Notes: generated by a model not told the origin, from the letters alone. Counted from the first letter of the stretch, positions 26,198-35,732 are shown. The stretch: 64,000 bases of DNA from Bacillus sp. ISL-18 (GCF_018613415.1 NZ_JAGGQG010000030.1:1-64000), one strand, 5' to 3'. Numbers and translations: made by a program.

Positions 26198-27141
26198 GCT
26201 GACTCCTCCTTCTTAACCAAATATAAGTAAACGAGTGAAAAACACATCAATATAACGAGAATAATTGTCGCAACGGCACCGCTTGCACCAAAGTTAAAGT
26301 TCACAAACGCCTGCTCATAGCCAAAGAATGGCAGCACCTGGGTTGCGTTCACAGGTCCACCACCCGTCATGACTAAAATAATGTCAAACACTTTAAAAGT
26401 ATAAATAATACCTAATACTAGGATGACGAAAAGTGTTGGCTTTAAAAGTGGCAATGTGATTTTGCGGAATGTCTGGAATCTATTTGCTCCATCTATTTTT
26501 GCTGCTTCATATACATCGAGTGGAAGCGCTTGTAGCGCAGATAATATCAGGATCATATTAAAAGGAATCCCAATCCAAATGTTTGTCACGATCACTGCAG
26601 CTAACGCTGTACTTTCTTGTCCCAGCCAATTGACCGGCTTATCAATGAAATGAAAATTTAGGAGAAGTTCATTGATGACACCATAGTCAACATCGAATAA
26701 CCATTTAAATAGAGTTCCAGTGATAACTAATGGAGTCATCCAAGCTAGTAGAAAAATAGAACGAAAGAAATTTCGGAATGGAAATTGCTGATTGAAAAAG
26801 ACAGCTAATAAGTATCCAAACACTACTTGGAAAACGATACACACACCTGTGTAAATAAATGTATTTTTTAACGCAATCCCAAACTTTTCTGATTTGATTA
26901 CTTCGAGGTAATTTTCCAAACCTATAAAAGTACCGCCAGTTTTTAAATTAAGTATGGTTAGATTTTGAAAGCTGACAATAATGTTATAGATGATTGGGTA
27001 CACCATAAAGCAGATGATGAATAATACTGCAGGGAGGATAAAGAGATAGAGTGGCAAGCTTTGCTTCAACACAGAAAACTTTACCACGCTATTGCCGGCC
27101 TCTGTTCTGTTGATGGTATTGGTTTTAGTTGAACTGTACAT
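26194..27141 (-). CDS. Carbohydrate ABC transporter permease, MalF/UgpA type
   Basis: 315 residues from the ATG at 27141 with AAGGGGG six bases upstream; the frame is open to 27180 but that would run through the intercistronic hairpin. Six membrane spans follow a 35-residue cytoplasmic N-terminus. The EAA motif is DVYEAAKIDGANRFQTFRKITLPLLKP. It forms the membrane pore with the MalG-type partner. Confidence 0.92.
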   Translation of the reverse strand: MYSSTKTNTINRTEAGNSVVKFSVLKQSLPLYLFILPAVLFIICFMVYPIIYNIIVSFQNLTILNLKTGGTFIGLENYLEVIKSEKFGIALKNTFIYTGVCIVFQVVFGYLLAVFFNQQFPFRNFFRSIFLLAWMTPLVITGTLFKWLFDVDYGVINELLLNFHFIDKPVNWLGQESTALAAVIVTNIWIGIPFNMILILSALQALPLDVYEAAKIDGANRFQTFRKITLPLLKPTLFVILVLGIIYTFKVFDIILVMTGGGPVNATQVLPFFGYEQAFVNFNFGASGAVATIILVILMCFSLVYLYLVKKEESA

Positions 27142-27158
27142 ACTGAACCCCCTTAAAC

Positions 27159-27178
27159 GGGAGAGAAAAAACTCTCCC
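27159..27178 (-). other. Intercistronic hairpin between binding-protein and permease genes (operon A)
   Basis: GGGAGAG-TTTTTT-CTCTCCC on the minus strand, five bases after the binding-protein stop. There is no T-run after it, so it fits an mRNA 3'-end stabiliser rather than a full terminator. A matching element occurs at the same place in operon B (43183-43214). Confidence 0.65.
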
Positions 27179-27183
27179 ATTTA

Positions 27184-28434
27184 TTACTTAGGTAATAGTG
27201 GCTTAATTTTATCTGCCGTAGAACCCATAACTTTCTTCACATTTTCCCCTGTGATGGAACGTTGGATGGCTTCTTGGATGGAGGTAGAAATTTCAGGATA
27301 CTTTGTTCCGTACGCACGTGGTTTGGCGGTTTTCAATTGTTCCATATAACTCTTCACGTTCTCGTCCTTCGCCCATTCATATTGAGTATCAGACGCGACA
27401 TCTTCCCTGCTTGGTAATCTTCCACCAAGTTCATGCATTGGTCCTAGGACCTCCGGCTTCTGCGTCCACATGAGGAAATCCCATGCTTCTTTTTTGTGCT
27501 GAGAATTGGCAGTGATGGCCCAGTTTTCCCCTCCAAGGACGGAAGCGGATTGCTTATCGCTTGGCATCAGGAACACACCCCAATTAATGTCCTTTGATTT
27601 TTCCTTTAATATAGGAATCTGCCAAGGTCCATTTTCCATCATTGCCGCCTTTTTGGTTTGGAACTGCACCAATACATCCGACTGATCCCAGTTGATCATA
27701 TTCTTTGATAATGAACCATCCTTCACAAGGCTTTGAATATAGCCCATTGACTTTTGGGCTTCTGGACTCTCAAAGGTGTTGATATCAGCGCCGGCTGACC
27801 ATAACCAAGGCAAGAACTGGAATGTCCCTTCTTCGCTTTTCTTTCCAGCCATCGCAAACCCTTTGACATCCCCTTTTGTTAACTGCTTAGCCGTTTCTGC
27901 AAACTGATCCCATGTTTTAGGTAACTCCGTTATACCGGCTTGCTTAAATAAGTCCTTGTTGTAATAGATAGCCAAGGCGTTGCTGTTATTTGGAATCCCA
28001 TAATATTTGCCATTCAGTTTGGCCGAATCCATAGGTCCTTGAAAATATTTATCCGCCTGGCCCCATGCTTCGACTTCCTTCGTTATATCGGCAAACACAC
28101 CCGCTTCAGCAAAGGCCTGATGATCCGGGTTATCAATGACCACGATATCAGGCAGTTCATTGCCTGCTACACCTTGAAGTAACTTTGTCTTCAAATCGGC
28201 AAAAGGTATATACGTTCTCTCTAACTTGATAGTTGGATTTTCTTTTTCATATTTTTTAATCAATGCTACCTGCTCACGCGCTGATGAGGAATCGGGTGCT
28301 AGATAATCCCAGATTTTGATGGTTACTTTCCCATCTTTCGTTGTGGCTTCCGTGGAAGAACTGGAAGAATTGCTGCAAGCCGCTAATAAAATAAGCAACA
28401 GAATACTAGCGAAAATCAGAATCTTATTTTTCAT
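27184..28434 (-). CDS. Sugar ABC transporter substrate-binding lipoprotein
   Basis: 416 residues. Signal peptide ends in LILLAAC with lipobox Cys20, followed by a Ser-rich tether, so it is anchored outside the membrane. Family 1 extracellular solute-binding signatures include NELPDIVVIDNP, YGIPNNSNALAIYYNKDLFKQAGI and WAITANSQHKKEAWDFLMW. The ATG follows the previous stop codon directly (TAGATG), with AAGGAG at a longer than usual 13-base spacing. It delivers the operon A substrate, probably a sugar or cyclitol. Confidence 0.92.
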   Translation of the reverse strand: MKNKILIFASILLLILLAACSNSSSSSTEATTKDGKVTIKIWDYLAPDSSSAREQVALIKKYEKENPTIKLERTYIPFADLKTKLLQGVAGNELPDIVVIDNPDHQAFAEAGVFADITKEVEAWGQADKYFQGPMDSAKLNGKYYGIPNNSNALAIYYNKDLFKQAGITELPKTWDQFAETAKQLTKGDVKGFAMAGKKSEEGTFQFLPWLWSAGADINTFESPEAQKSMGYIQSLVKDGSLSKNMINWDQSDVLVQFQTKKAAMMENGPWQIPILKEKSKDINWGVFLMPSDKQSASVLGGENWAITANSQHKKEAWDFLMWTQKPEVLGPMHELGGRLPSREDVASDTQYEWAKDENVKSYMEQLKTAKPRAYGTKYPEISTSIQEAIQRSITGENVKKVMGSTADKIKPLLPK

Positions 28435-29451
28435 CTAGGAAATCACACTCCTTATCCCTAGCATCTCTTGAATATCGATTTCTTTATTTTGTTGGATGGA
28501 TTGTAAGGCTGCGCCCACTAAAGCGAAGCTTTGAATATTATCTGAAAGAACCGTTGATGGGATTCTGCCTTGTTTAATGGCTTGTACCATCTCGAAAATG
28601 GAGTACGCTCGGTCCTCAAATTCCATTTCCTCTTGCTCTAGTTGTTTGGTTTCGCCGTTTTCAAGCGTAATCGTGGGACAATTATCATTCAATTCAATCA
28701 CACCTTTTTCTCCAACCAATTTAAAATCTCCATTCCAAGGTGTCTCTTTCCCTCTTGTCACCCAACTTCCGAAGTAATTGATCAGAATATCCTCAAAGCT
28801 CATGATTAGACTTGCGGCACTATTGCCATTAAACCAACTCCAGGATGGTTTTAAGCTTTTAGCAAATACAGTGGAAGGATTTACACCGAGCAGGTATCTC
28901 ATTAAGTCAAAGTGATGAATGCTCATATCCTCTATTAAAATTTCGGAATACTGATCTCGCCAGCCTCCGAACTTGGTTGCCCGGCGAAAGTTCCATTCCA
29001 CATATTCTACTTTTCCAATAACATTTTCATCTAGGGCTTTTTTTACAGCTTGTATTTCTGGTCTCCAGCGATAATTTTGGCTAATCATAATGAATTTCTC
29101 GTATGTGTCGGACTTTTCTAGCAGTTCTTTAGCGTCTTCAAATTTTTGCGCGATTGGTTTTTCCATAAAGACATATAAGTCATAGGCTAATGCATCAAGC
29201 GCCAGCTTCTTATGCGTCTGTGGCGGGGTGACAATCACAGCGATGTCCGCCTTACTTTTAGCAAAAGCTTCTATGTGGTCCGTGTAGTATTGAGGGGAAT
29301 TATTTTGAATAAACTGCTTCGCATTTTCAAGATTTTCTGGATTGACATCAACTACTGCAACTAATTCGATTTCTTGAAACCTATCCAATATTTCAAGCCA
29401 AGAGGATCCGAATCCCCCTGTTCCAACTTGTATCACCTTTAATTTATCCAT
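28435..29451 (-). CDS. Gfo/Idh/MocA-family oxidoreductase, first gene of operon A
   Basis: 338 residues. Rossmann start KVIQVGTGGFGSSWLEIL, then IAVIVTPPQTHKKLALDALAYDLYVFMEKPIAQK with the conserved Glu-Lys-Pro, and a C-terminal domain with IEDMSIHHFDLMRYLLG holding the catalytic His-His-Asp region. It is distinct from the second enzyme at 23186. GGAGACGGAGA precedes the ATG. Being first behind the regulated promoter, it may act on the incoming substrate. Confidence 0.9.
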   Translation of the reverse strand: MDKLKVIQVGTGGFGSSWLEILDRFQEIELVAVVDVNPENLENAKQFIQNNSPQYYTDHIEAFAKSKADIAVIVTPPQTHKKLALDALAYDLYVFMEKPIAQKFEDAKELLEKSDTYEKFIMISQNYRWRPEIQAVKKALDENVIGKVEYVEWNFRRATKFGGWRDQYSEILIEDMSIHHFDLMRYLLGVNPSTVFAKSLKPSWSWFNGNSAASLIMSFEDILINYFGSWVTRGKETPWNGDFKLVGEKGVIELNDNCPTITLENGETKQLEQEEMEFEDRAYSIFEMVQAIKQGRIPSTVLSDNIQSFALVGAALQSIQQNKEIDIQEMLGIRSVIS

Positions 29452-29483
29452 TCTCCGTCTCCTTTGTTATAATTTTCTGGCAT

Positions 29484-29501
29484 TTGAGTAACGTACATCA
29501 T
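29484..29501. promoter_or_regulatory. LacI-type operator O1
   Basis: TTGAGTAACGTACATCAT: right half ACGTACATCAT is perfect, left half degenerate. It lies about 18-35 bases after the predicted transcription start of operon A and 33 bases before its first gene. Confidence 0.55.
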
Positions 29502-29525
29502 TTTATGCCAAAGGATGAAAATCTA

Positions 29526-29555
29526 ATTAAATGATGCTTAATGATTTACTTTCAA
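29526..29555 (-). promoter_or_regulatory. Candidate promoter of sugar operon A
   Basis: On the minus strand TTGAAA (29555-29550), 18-base spacer, TTTAAT (29531-29526). It is bracketed by operator-like palindromes O2 upstream and O1 downstream. Confidence 0.45.
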
Positions 29556-29587
29556 GTAACCCAAATAGTTAAATTTGTTGCAGTCAA

Positions 29588-29605
29588 ATGATGTACGTTC
29601 ATCAT
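29588..29605. promoter_or_regulatory. LacI-type operator O2
   Basis: ATGATGTACGTTCATCAT, an 18-base palindrome centred on CG with one mismatched pair, typical of LacI-family operators. It sits upstream of the candidate -35. Confidence 0.65.
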
Positions 29606-29708
29606 TTTATTCAAAAATAAAAGGGTCTTCTGCGTGCAATCTTAGGGGGAATAATTCATGTACTAACTTATGTATTTCTAGAAGGAAAAGTAGGGAAAGA
29701 TCACCATA

Positions 29709-29723
29709 ATGAAACGCTTTCAT
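29709..29723. promoter_or_regulatory. Catabolite responsive element (cre) for CcpA
   Basis: ATGAAACGCTTTCAT, which on the minus strand reads ATGAAAGCGTTTCAT, a strong match to the cre consensus WTGNAANCGNWNNCW. It lies between the lacI-type gene and operon A and predicts glucose repression. Confidence 0.72.
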
Positions 29724-29952
29724 TTAAAAACAAATAAAAGTTCTCTTCCAATTATGTAAACCTAGATGAAATGATGAGAATTGAGTTCTCTATTATTGGT
29801 ATCATAGGAGAAATTTACTCGAAGGAAAAACTTATGATTCTTAAATTAGCGCATTGAATTCACCCCCAACTCATTTCGAGAAGATTAATACACCATATAA
29901 ATCAATAAATTCTGAAAATTAAGTGATTTATAATCCTATCTTAATGGCTTTC

Positions 29953-29970
29953 ATGATGTACGTCAATCAT
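29953..29970. promoter_or_regulatory. LacI-type operator O3, just after the regulator gene
   Basis: ATGATGTACGTCAATCAT, with the left half identical to O2 and two mismatched pairs. It lies 12 bases past the regulator stop codon and about 365 bases upstream of O2. The remainder of the 29606-29952 gap holds only the cre site and no gene. Confidence 0.5.
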
Positions 29971-29981
29971 TTTTTTATAAA

Positions 29982-31016
29982 TTAATAGTTAATATAGTAC
30001 TTTGCATTTGCCTTTGTCACAATTTCTAACTTTATAATGGTATCACTTTGATCCCTTCTATCTTCTAGAACCACATACTCAAATACCTTTTGTACCATCC
30101 ACCTTGCTTGACTTGAGGGATCTTGACAAATAACTGATTTAATCACATTATTTTGAAGGTAAAGATGAATTTTTTCACTCATATCATGACCAATCACGAT
30201 TTTGTTATTCTTATAGTTTTTATGATCAATATAATCGGCAATTTCACCCAGCACGCCATTCGCTACATAAATCGCATCACTTGAAAGCAGCATATTGCTT
30301 TTCCATTCCTCTGAAAGTTGGATATTATCGCTCATGACTGGAATTGTCTGTATATTCATTTGCCCCTTTTGCTTCGCAAAATAATCCCTAAATCCTTTTT
30401 CCTTATTAATCATTTGATAGGTATTTTCATCTTCTCTAATGATGACAACATTTTGCAATTCCTTTGTAAATGATTGAATTAGCTCCGCAGCCAAATATCC
30501 AGCGGAATAATAATCTGTTCCTACAAACGAGATTCTGTTGCTATTGGGTACATCGTTATTTAATGTGAATATTGGGATACCCTTTCGGACACCATCATTT
30601 ATTATTCCGACATAAGGATCAGCATCGTGAGGAGAAATGACGAATGCATCAAAAACATTCTGTTCGAGCAAGTCTTTGATAAATCCGATTTGAATCTCTT
30701 TTGGGATTGTATCTACTCGAAAAATTTGTACGTTCAATCCAAAATCTTCATATAACTTTGCTGAGTTGATAATTTCTCGTTCTAATTCGTCCCAAAAATA
30801 GCGTGGAATGACAGGCAAAATGAAGGCGACATTCATACTTTTTTGTGTAGCCAAAAATTTGGCTGCTGCATTTGGTCTGTAGCCTAATTCGGCTGCTTTT
30901 TCTTTCACTCTTCTGATTGTCTTTTCACTTACTCCGCTTCTGTTATTCAATACTCGATCTACGGTGGCCGTAGATATTCCTAATTCTTTCGCGATCATTT
31001 TTGCCGTAACTTTCAT
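29982..31016 (-). CDS. LacI-family transcriptional regulator of sugar operon A
   Basis: 344 residues. Helix-turn-helix KMIAKELGISTATVDRVLNN at about residues 6-25, hinge RPNAAAKFLATQKS, then a type-1 periplasmic-binding-like effector domain (SMNVAFILPVI to the end). GTAGGTGG precedes the ATG. It lies upstream of operon A on the same strand, with three CG-centred palindromes in the gap, so it very likely represses that operon until its sugar ligand binds. Confidence 0.9.
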   Translation of the reverse strand: MKVTAKMIAKELGISTATVDRVLNNRSGVSEKTIRRVKEKAAELGYRPNAAAKFLATQKSMNVAFILPVIPRYFWDELEREIINSAKLYEDFGLNVQIFRVDTIPKEIQIGFIKDLLEQNVFDAFVISPHDADPYVGIINDGVRKGIPIFTLNNDVPNSNRISFVGTDYYSAGYLAAELIQSFTKELQNVVIIREDENTYQMINKEKGFRDYFAKQKGQMNIQTIPVMSDNIQLSEEWKSNMLLSSDAIYVANGVLGEIADYIDHKNYKNNKIVIGHDMSEKIHLYLQNNVIKSVICQDPSSQARWMVQKVFEYVVLEDRRDQSDTIIKLEIVTKANAKYYINY

Positions 31017-31203
31017 TCCAGACCACCTACCTATTTTTCATTGTATTCTAGATATAACATACAAATAGAGATTTTCGCTATAGAAAAAGTCGCATTCTTC
31101 AAAAAATTATTTTGAAATTATGCTTCCAAGTCCACAAACTGTTCAAAATGCTTGTTGAATCCCAGTTCCACTTTATATCAAAAATCTAATACTTTTCATA
31201 TAA

Positions 31204-31236
31204 AAAGGCATCATCTACTTTGAAGATGATGCCTTT
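31204..31236 (-). terminator. Terminator of helD
   Basis: AAAGGCATCATCT / AGATGATGCCTTT, 13-bp perfect stem with a 7-base loop and T5 on the minus-strand side. It lies about 100 bases after the helD stop. The rest of the 31017-31339 gap is without a gene. Confidence 0.8.
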
Positions 31237-31339
31237 AATACCATTTCTTCCGGTTTGGGCATTAGCAATCACACCATCTCGGCTAATCAATGCTAGATAC
31301 AGAAAAAGCCTACTTTTTCATGAAGTTACTTTCCTCTAT

Positions 31340-33646
31340 TTATATATCAAATTTAGTATCGTCGGTCCGATTTAATAAAAAGTCGGCCGGCTCTTTCCCG
31401 TATAAATACAAACGATGCATCGGCCTTGTCATCGCTACATACAACAATTTGATGTCCAGGTCTGCTCGTGAATACGACTCCTCCAAGCATACGAGCAAAA
31501 CAGAATCAAACTCCAGCCCTTTTGATAAATAAGAAGGTAAAATCACGACATGCCCCTTCTTCATTTCTTCTTTTTCCTCTAACAACTGAATCGGCAGATG
31601 ACTATTTTCGAAGAGCTGGTAAATTCGTTGGCTTTCTTTATCTGTCCGTCCAATAATAGCAATCGAGTGCAGTTCTTCCTCTTTGAGTGAAGCAATATCT
31701 TGTTCGAGTAGCACCCTGACCTGTTCCGGAATCGCAGGGTCAATCTTTTTAAAAAGTGGTTTTTGCCCATGACGAATAACAGGTTCGACCTTAGGCAATT
31801 CTTGCTCCATTAACATCTGGATGTCGTTCGCTAAATTCATAACTTCAACAGTCGTTCGATAGCTTTTTTGTAAGGCTTGATAAGTCGCATTCGGGAAGAT
31901 CTCTTTCAATACTGGTGCCCAGCTATTTAAACCGCGATAGGAATGGATTCCTTGTGCCAAATCTCCGACGATTGTAAACAAGTCAGTCTCAAAGCCTTCC
32001 TTTAAAGCCGCAAATTGAAAATAGCTGTAATCCTGCGCTTCATCGATGAAAATACTGCGCATTTTATATTTATCATCGATGCCTTCCAGCTTTGATTTCA
32101 TGAAAAAGATCGGCGCTAAATCCTCCAATTCATAAGCACCTCGTTCAAAGATCTTCAAACAGTACTTACTAAGTACCTTACATTCTTGATTTGAAAGAGT
32201 AGAGGAATGCTTTTTTAGTAATTCAGGAGAAGACATAAGTTCTTTGTAAAGGGTGAAAATATCCTTCATGACAAAGGCATCCATATATTTTTTTACAGCG
32301 GTCTTTGCCTCTTGTTCTACCCGCTTCTTTCTCTCTTCCTTTCGTTCCATTAAAGAAACGACTATTTGCTTCCTTTTTTCTGATTTCATTTTCGTGTTAT
32401 AAAGGGCTTTCTCAAGTGCCTCCTCATATTTTTTGTTCAGATTCGTTAACATAATCGACTTTTTCTTTTTTAGATCCTCTTCTAACAGGTTTTTTATTTT
32501 TCCAAGCCTTTTGTAGATTGGCAGGTACGTGTATTCTTTTAAAAATAGCTTTTTTAGTTTTAGGCCCTTCATCAGAACGGATTTTTCAACAACAAAATCT
32601 TCATGTGGGGCAAGACTCTCTTCCAATTCATTGATATATCGCTGGATTAGTTCCTTAAATTCGAGTGAGCCCTTGAAGCTTGAAATCCATTGCATCGATT
32701 TGGTAGTTCGGTTCGCTTCTAAGAGCTTGATCAGCTTGGAATTAGGCGAAAATAGTTTGAGTTTTGGGTCCAAGCAGCTTCTCATAAAGTCAATATAGGT
32801 GGTTTGATTAATCTTGTTGACCCCTAATTCCGGTAAGACGGCCGAGATATACTCAATAAATAGTCGGTTAGGTGCCAGTATCATTAATTTTTCTGGAGGA
32901 AATCGAAACCCAAAGGAATAGAGAAAGTAGGAGATTCTATGGAGTGCAATCGTTGTTTTCCCGCTTCCGGCCGCCCCTTGGACGATAATCGGGTGCGTTA
33001 AAGAAGCCCGGATTACTTCATTTTGTTCATTTTGAATCGTCGCAACGATTTCTGTTAAGCGATTGTCAGCTTTTCCTGACAACGACTTCTGCAACAGTTC
33101 ATCGTGGGTGGTTAAATCAATGTCTCTGATTTCTTTTAATAATCCATCGATAATCTCATACTGCCTTTTTAAGGCTAAGTAACCCGTTTGTGTTTCCCCG
33201 TATGCTTCATAGGAAACCTCTCCCAGCCGGCCGTCGTAATAGACATTGGCAATCGGTGATCTCCAATCGACGATAATCGGCTGCTGCGAGACACGGTCAA
33301 ACAATGACACTTTTCCTATGTACAAAACTTCTTCTGTATTCGTGCTAGTACTCGTAAAGTCAATCCTTGAAAAATAAGGTTTACCGATGACGCTTTCTAA
33401 CCTTTTCAGTTCACTTTCAGCCAATTCAAGAAAATTTGCATTCGCTAGGAGATCGGTGTAACTGGTACTGCTATCGTTAGAATTCAGCTCGGCAAATGAT
33501 TGTTTCATACTTTCAACAGCAAACTCCTTATTCTCTTTCGATATGTCTAAAACGGTTCGTATATATTCCTTCGTAAACTCTAAGCGCTCTACTTCTGCTT
33601 GGTAGTCTTTATGGTCTCGGGCCGACACTTGATCTTTGGCACTCAT
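31340..33646 (-). CDS. helD: RNA polymerase recycling motor HelD
   Basis: 768 residues. An N-terminal coiled-coil arm (about 10-90) precedes a UvrD/Rep-type split ATPase: Walker A GAAGSGKT at 224-231, FIDEAQDYS (motif II) near residue 540, and late motifs GLEFDSVLLV and LLYVAMTRPMHRLYLYG. A long coiled coil lies in the middle insert. HelD uses ATP to pull stalled RNA polymerase off DNA together with delta. GAGGTG lies nine bases before the ATG. Length fits the family. Confidence 0.92.
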   Translation of the reverse strand: MSAKDQVSARDHKDYQAEVERLEFTKEYIRTVLDISKENKEFAVESMKQSFAELNSNDSSTSYTDLLANANFLELAESELKRLESVIGKPYFSRIDFTSTSTNTEEVLYIGKVSLFDRVSQQPIIVDWRSPIANVYYDGRLGEVSYEAYGETQTGYLALKRQYEIIDGLLKEIRDIDLTTHDELLQKSLSGKADNRLTEIVATIQNEQNEVIRASLTHPIIVQGAAGSGKTTIALHRISYFLYSFGFRFPPEKLMILAPNRLFIEYISAVLPELGVNKINQTTYIDFMRSCLDPKLKLFSPNSKLIKLLEANRTTKSMQWISSFKGSLEFKELIQRYINELEESLAPHEDFVVEKSVLMKGLKLKKLFLKEYTYLPIYKRLGKIKNLLEEDLKKKKSIMLTNLNKKYEEALEKALYNTKMKSEKRKQIVVSLMERKEERKKRVEQEAKTAVKKYMDAFVMKDIFTLYKELMSSPELLKKHSSTLSNQECKVLSKYCLKIFERGAYELEDLAPIFFMKSKLEGIDDKYKMRSIFIDEAQDYSYFQFAALKEGFETDLFTIVGDLAQGIHSYRGLNSWAPVLKEIFPNATYQALQKSYRTTVEVMNLANDIQMLMEQELPKVEPVIRHGQKPLFKKIDPAIPEQVRVLLEQDIASLKEEELHSIAIIGRTDKESQRIYQLFENSHLPIQLLEEKEEMKKGHVVILPSYLSKGLEFDSVLLVCLEESYSRADLDIKLLYVAMTRPMHRLYLYGKEPADFLLNRTDDTKFDI

Positions 33647-33730
33647 CCTTTTTACACCTCACCTCTCCATACCATTTTGAAATCTTGGGATAATAAGAGT
33701 AAACGAAGTCTTTTCTACCGTCAAGTTTTC

Positions 33731-33781
33731 CACATGGTTAAATCCATCCTTTTAAATCGTAAGGATGGATTTAACCATGTG
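33731..33781. repeat. Perfect 21-bp inverted repeat between fbp and helD
   Basis: CACATGGTTAAATCCATCCTT (33731-33751) is inverted exactly at 33761-33781, with a 9-base spacer. It lies 20 bases after the fbp stop. No T-run follows on either side, so it is not a standard terminator; it may stabilise or process the mRNA or be a dispersed palindrome. Confidence 0.85.
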
Positions 33782-33800
33782 CATTAGTATTATTTTTTCG

Positions 33801-35732
33801 TTAATTCATATATCGATATTCCCGCAAACTATTCAAAATAGAAATCTCCTGTAATAGTTCTTTACCTGTATTCGTTTCTCTTACCTTTTTCCGTACCAGT
33901 TCTTTATCGACTACTCTTTTTACTGATAATACATCCGTGCCGTCACATAAGACATCTTCTTTGGAATGAAACTGTTTATGGGCAACCAATTGCATACCGT
34001 AGGAATTATAAAGTAGTGTATATCCTGCAATACCTGTTACAGATTGATAGGGTTTGGAGAAACCGCCATCGATGACAATCATTCTTCCATTCGCTTTGAT
34101 CGGATTTTCTCCCTCAATTTCTTTTACGGGCGTATGGCCGTTGATAATATGCCCCTGCTCAGGGTCGAGATCAAATTCAGCCAGTAATTTTTTACAAATA
34201 TCTTCGTTTTCACGTAAGTAATAATAAGGGTTCTTTATTTCCTTATGTGTTTCCTTTTCCTTAATAAAATATCTTTCAAAGGTGGTCATTGCTCTTTTTC
34301 CAAACAGAGAAGAGTATTCTCCAGTCCATAAATACCAAACCATATCTGTTGCCAGGTCATCTGTCATTTCCGGGTGTTTAAAAGCATATCGTAAATAATA
34401 TTCAAACGTATCAAGTAATTCACGGCCTGCATATGTTTTATTTTCGATCGTCATTTTTTCCATATTTCCTTCATCATCTAAAGGAATACAACCATGAATT
34501 AACAAGTTACCGTTATATTTCAAATAAAGGCTGCCTTTTTTCATGAGGAAATTCATATGTCTTGCCAGCTTTTCAGAATGCTGAACGGAAAATAGCAATT
34601 TGTCGATCACTTGTTTTTCTTCATCTAATAGTTGATCCGGCTGATCTGGATTAACCGTTGCAAAACAGCTATTTTCTAAAGGGTACGTTTTCCCATTGAT
34701 CGTTATTTCGTTCTTTTCATAATCAATTTTCTCAAGTAATTGCCTTTCTGACATATTAAAATTCGGGCGCCGCTTGATAATTGGGATTTCCAGCTTGAAT
34801 TGAATCATGGCGATGGCTTGATGAATCTTTGTAATTTGCAATTGTTCATAATCAGCTAATTTTTTTTCGGAATGGACTTTAGGTCTAAAGGCTGGATTAT
34901 CTTCATAATACTTTTCCGCTAAATTAAGTAATGGTCTTAGATTGATTCCATATACGTCCTCAATAATGTCCAAATTGTCGTATCTAGCACAAATACGAAT
35001 AATATTCGCGAGGCATACCTTTGACCCTGAAAAAGCCCCCAGCCATAGGACATCATGGTTTCCCCACTGAATATCGACCGAATGGTAACCGATCAGCGTT
35101 TCGATAATTTTATCGGGCTCGGGTCCACGGTCGTAGATATCCCCCACTACATGTAGATGGTCAACCACTAATCTTTGTGTCGTATAGGCAAGACCTATAA
35201 TCAGCTTTTCAGCCTGGCCTAAAGAGACGATCTGCTGGACAATTTTCGAATAATAATCATCCTTATTGGTGGAATCATTTTTTTTGTAAAGCAACTCTTC
35301 AATGATGTAGACAAACTGATTCGGCAAAGCTTTACGTAACTTAGAGCGTGTGTATTTAGAGGATGCATACGAAATAAGCTTAATCATTCGCTCAATAATT
35401 TCTGTATACCATTTATTTAACTCTAGTTCATTATAAAAATGATTTTTTATGAGCTGTAGTTTTTCTTCAGGGTAATAAATTAAAGTTGCAAATTCATTCC
35501 TTTGATTTTCCGATAAAATATATTGAAACAAGTCATTGATTTTCTCTTTTACCTTACCAGAACCATTTCTTAATACGTGTTGGAAGGCTTGGTACTCGCC
35601 ATGTAAATCACTGACAAAATGTTCAGTCCCTTTTGGCAGATTTAGGATGGATTCGAGATTAATAATTTCTGTTACTACTTTTTCAGCACTATCATATTTT
35701 TGAGCTAATAAATCCAGATATTTTGCATTCAC
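33801..35732 (-). CDS. fbp: Class III fructose-1,6-bisphosphatase
   Basis: 643 residues, the usual length of the Firmicutes FBPase III. A calcineurin-like metallophosphatase core is seen: FVSDLHGEYQAF, VVGDIYDRGPEPDKIIE, IQWGNHDVLWLGAFSG, INGHTPVKEIEGENPIKANGRMIVIDGGFS. It dephosphorylates fructose 1,6-bisphosphate in gluconeogenesis in the cytoplasm. GTG start with AAGGGG upstream. Confidence 0.95.
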   Translation of the reverse strand: MNAKYLDLLAQKYDSAEKVVTEIINLESILNLPKGTEHFVSDLHGEYQAFQHVLRNGSGKVKEKINDLFQYILSENQRNEFATLIYYPEEKLQLIKNHFYNELELNKWYTEIIERMIKLISYASSKYTRSKLRKALPNQFVYIIEELLYKKNDSTNKDDYYSKIVQQIVSLGQAEKLIIGLAYTTQRLVVDHLHVVGDIYDRGPEPDKIIETLIGYHSVDIQWGNHDVLWLGAFSGSKVCLANIIRICARYDNLDIIEDVYGINLRPLLNLAEKYYEDNPAFRPKVHSEKKLADYEQLQITKIHQAIAMIQFKLEIPIIKRRPNFNMSERQLLEKIDYEKNEITINGKTYPLENSCFATVNPDQPDQLLDEEKQVIDKLLFSVQHSEKLARHMNFLMKKGSLYLKYNGNLLIHGCIPLDDEGNMEKMTIENKTYAGRELLDTFEYYLRYAFKHPEMTDDLATDMVWYLWTGEYSSLFGKRAMTTFERYFIKEKETHKEIKNPYYYLRENEDICKKLLAEFDLDPEQGHIINGHTPVKEIEGENPIKANGRMIVIDGGFSKPYQSVTGIAGYTLLYNSYGMQLVAHKQFHSKEDVLCDGTDVLSVKRVVDKELVRKKVRETNTGKELLQEISILNSLREYRYMN

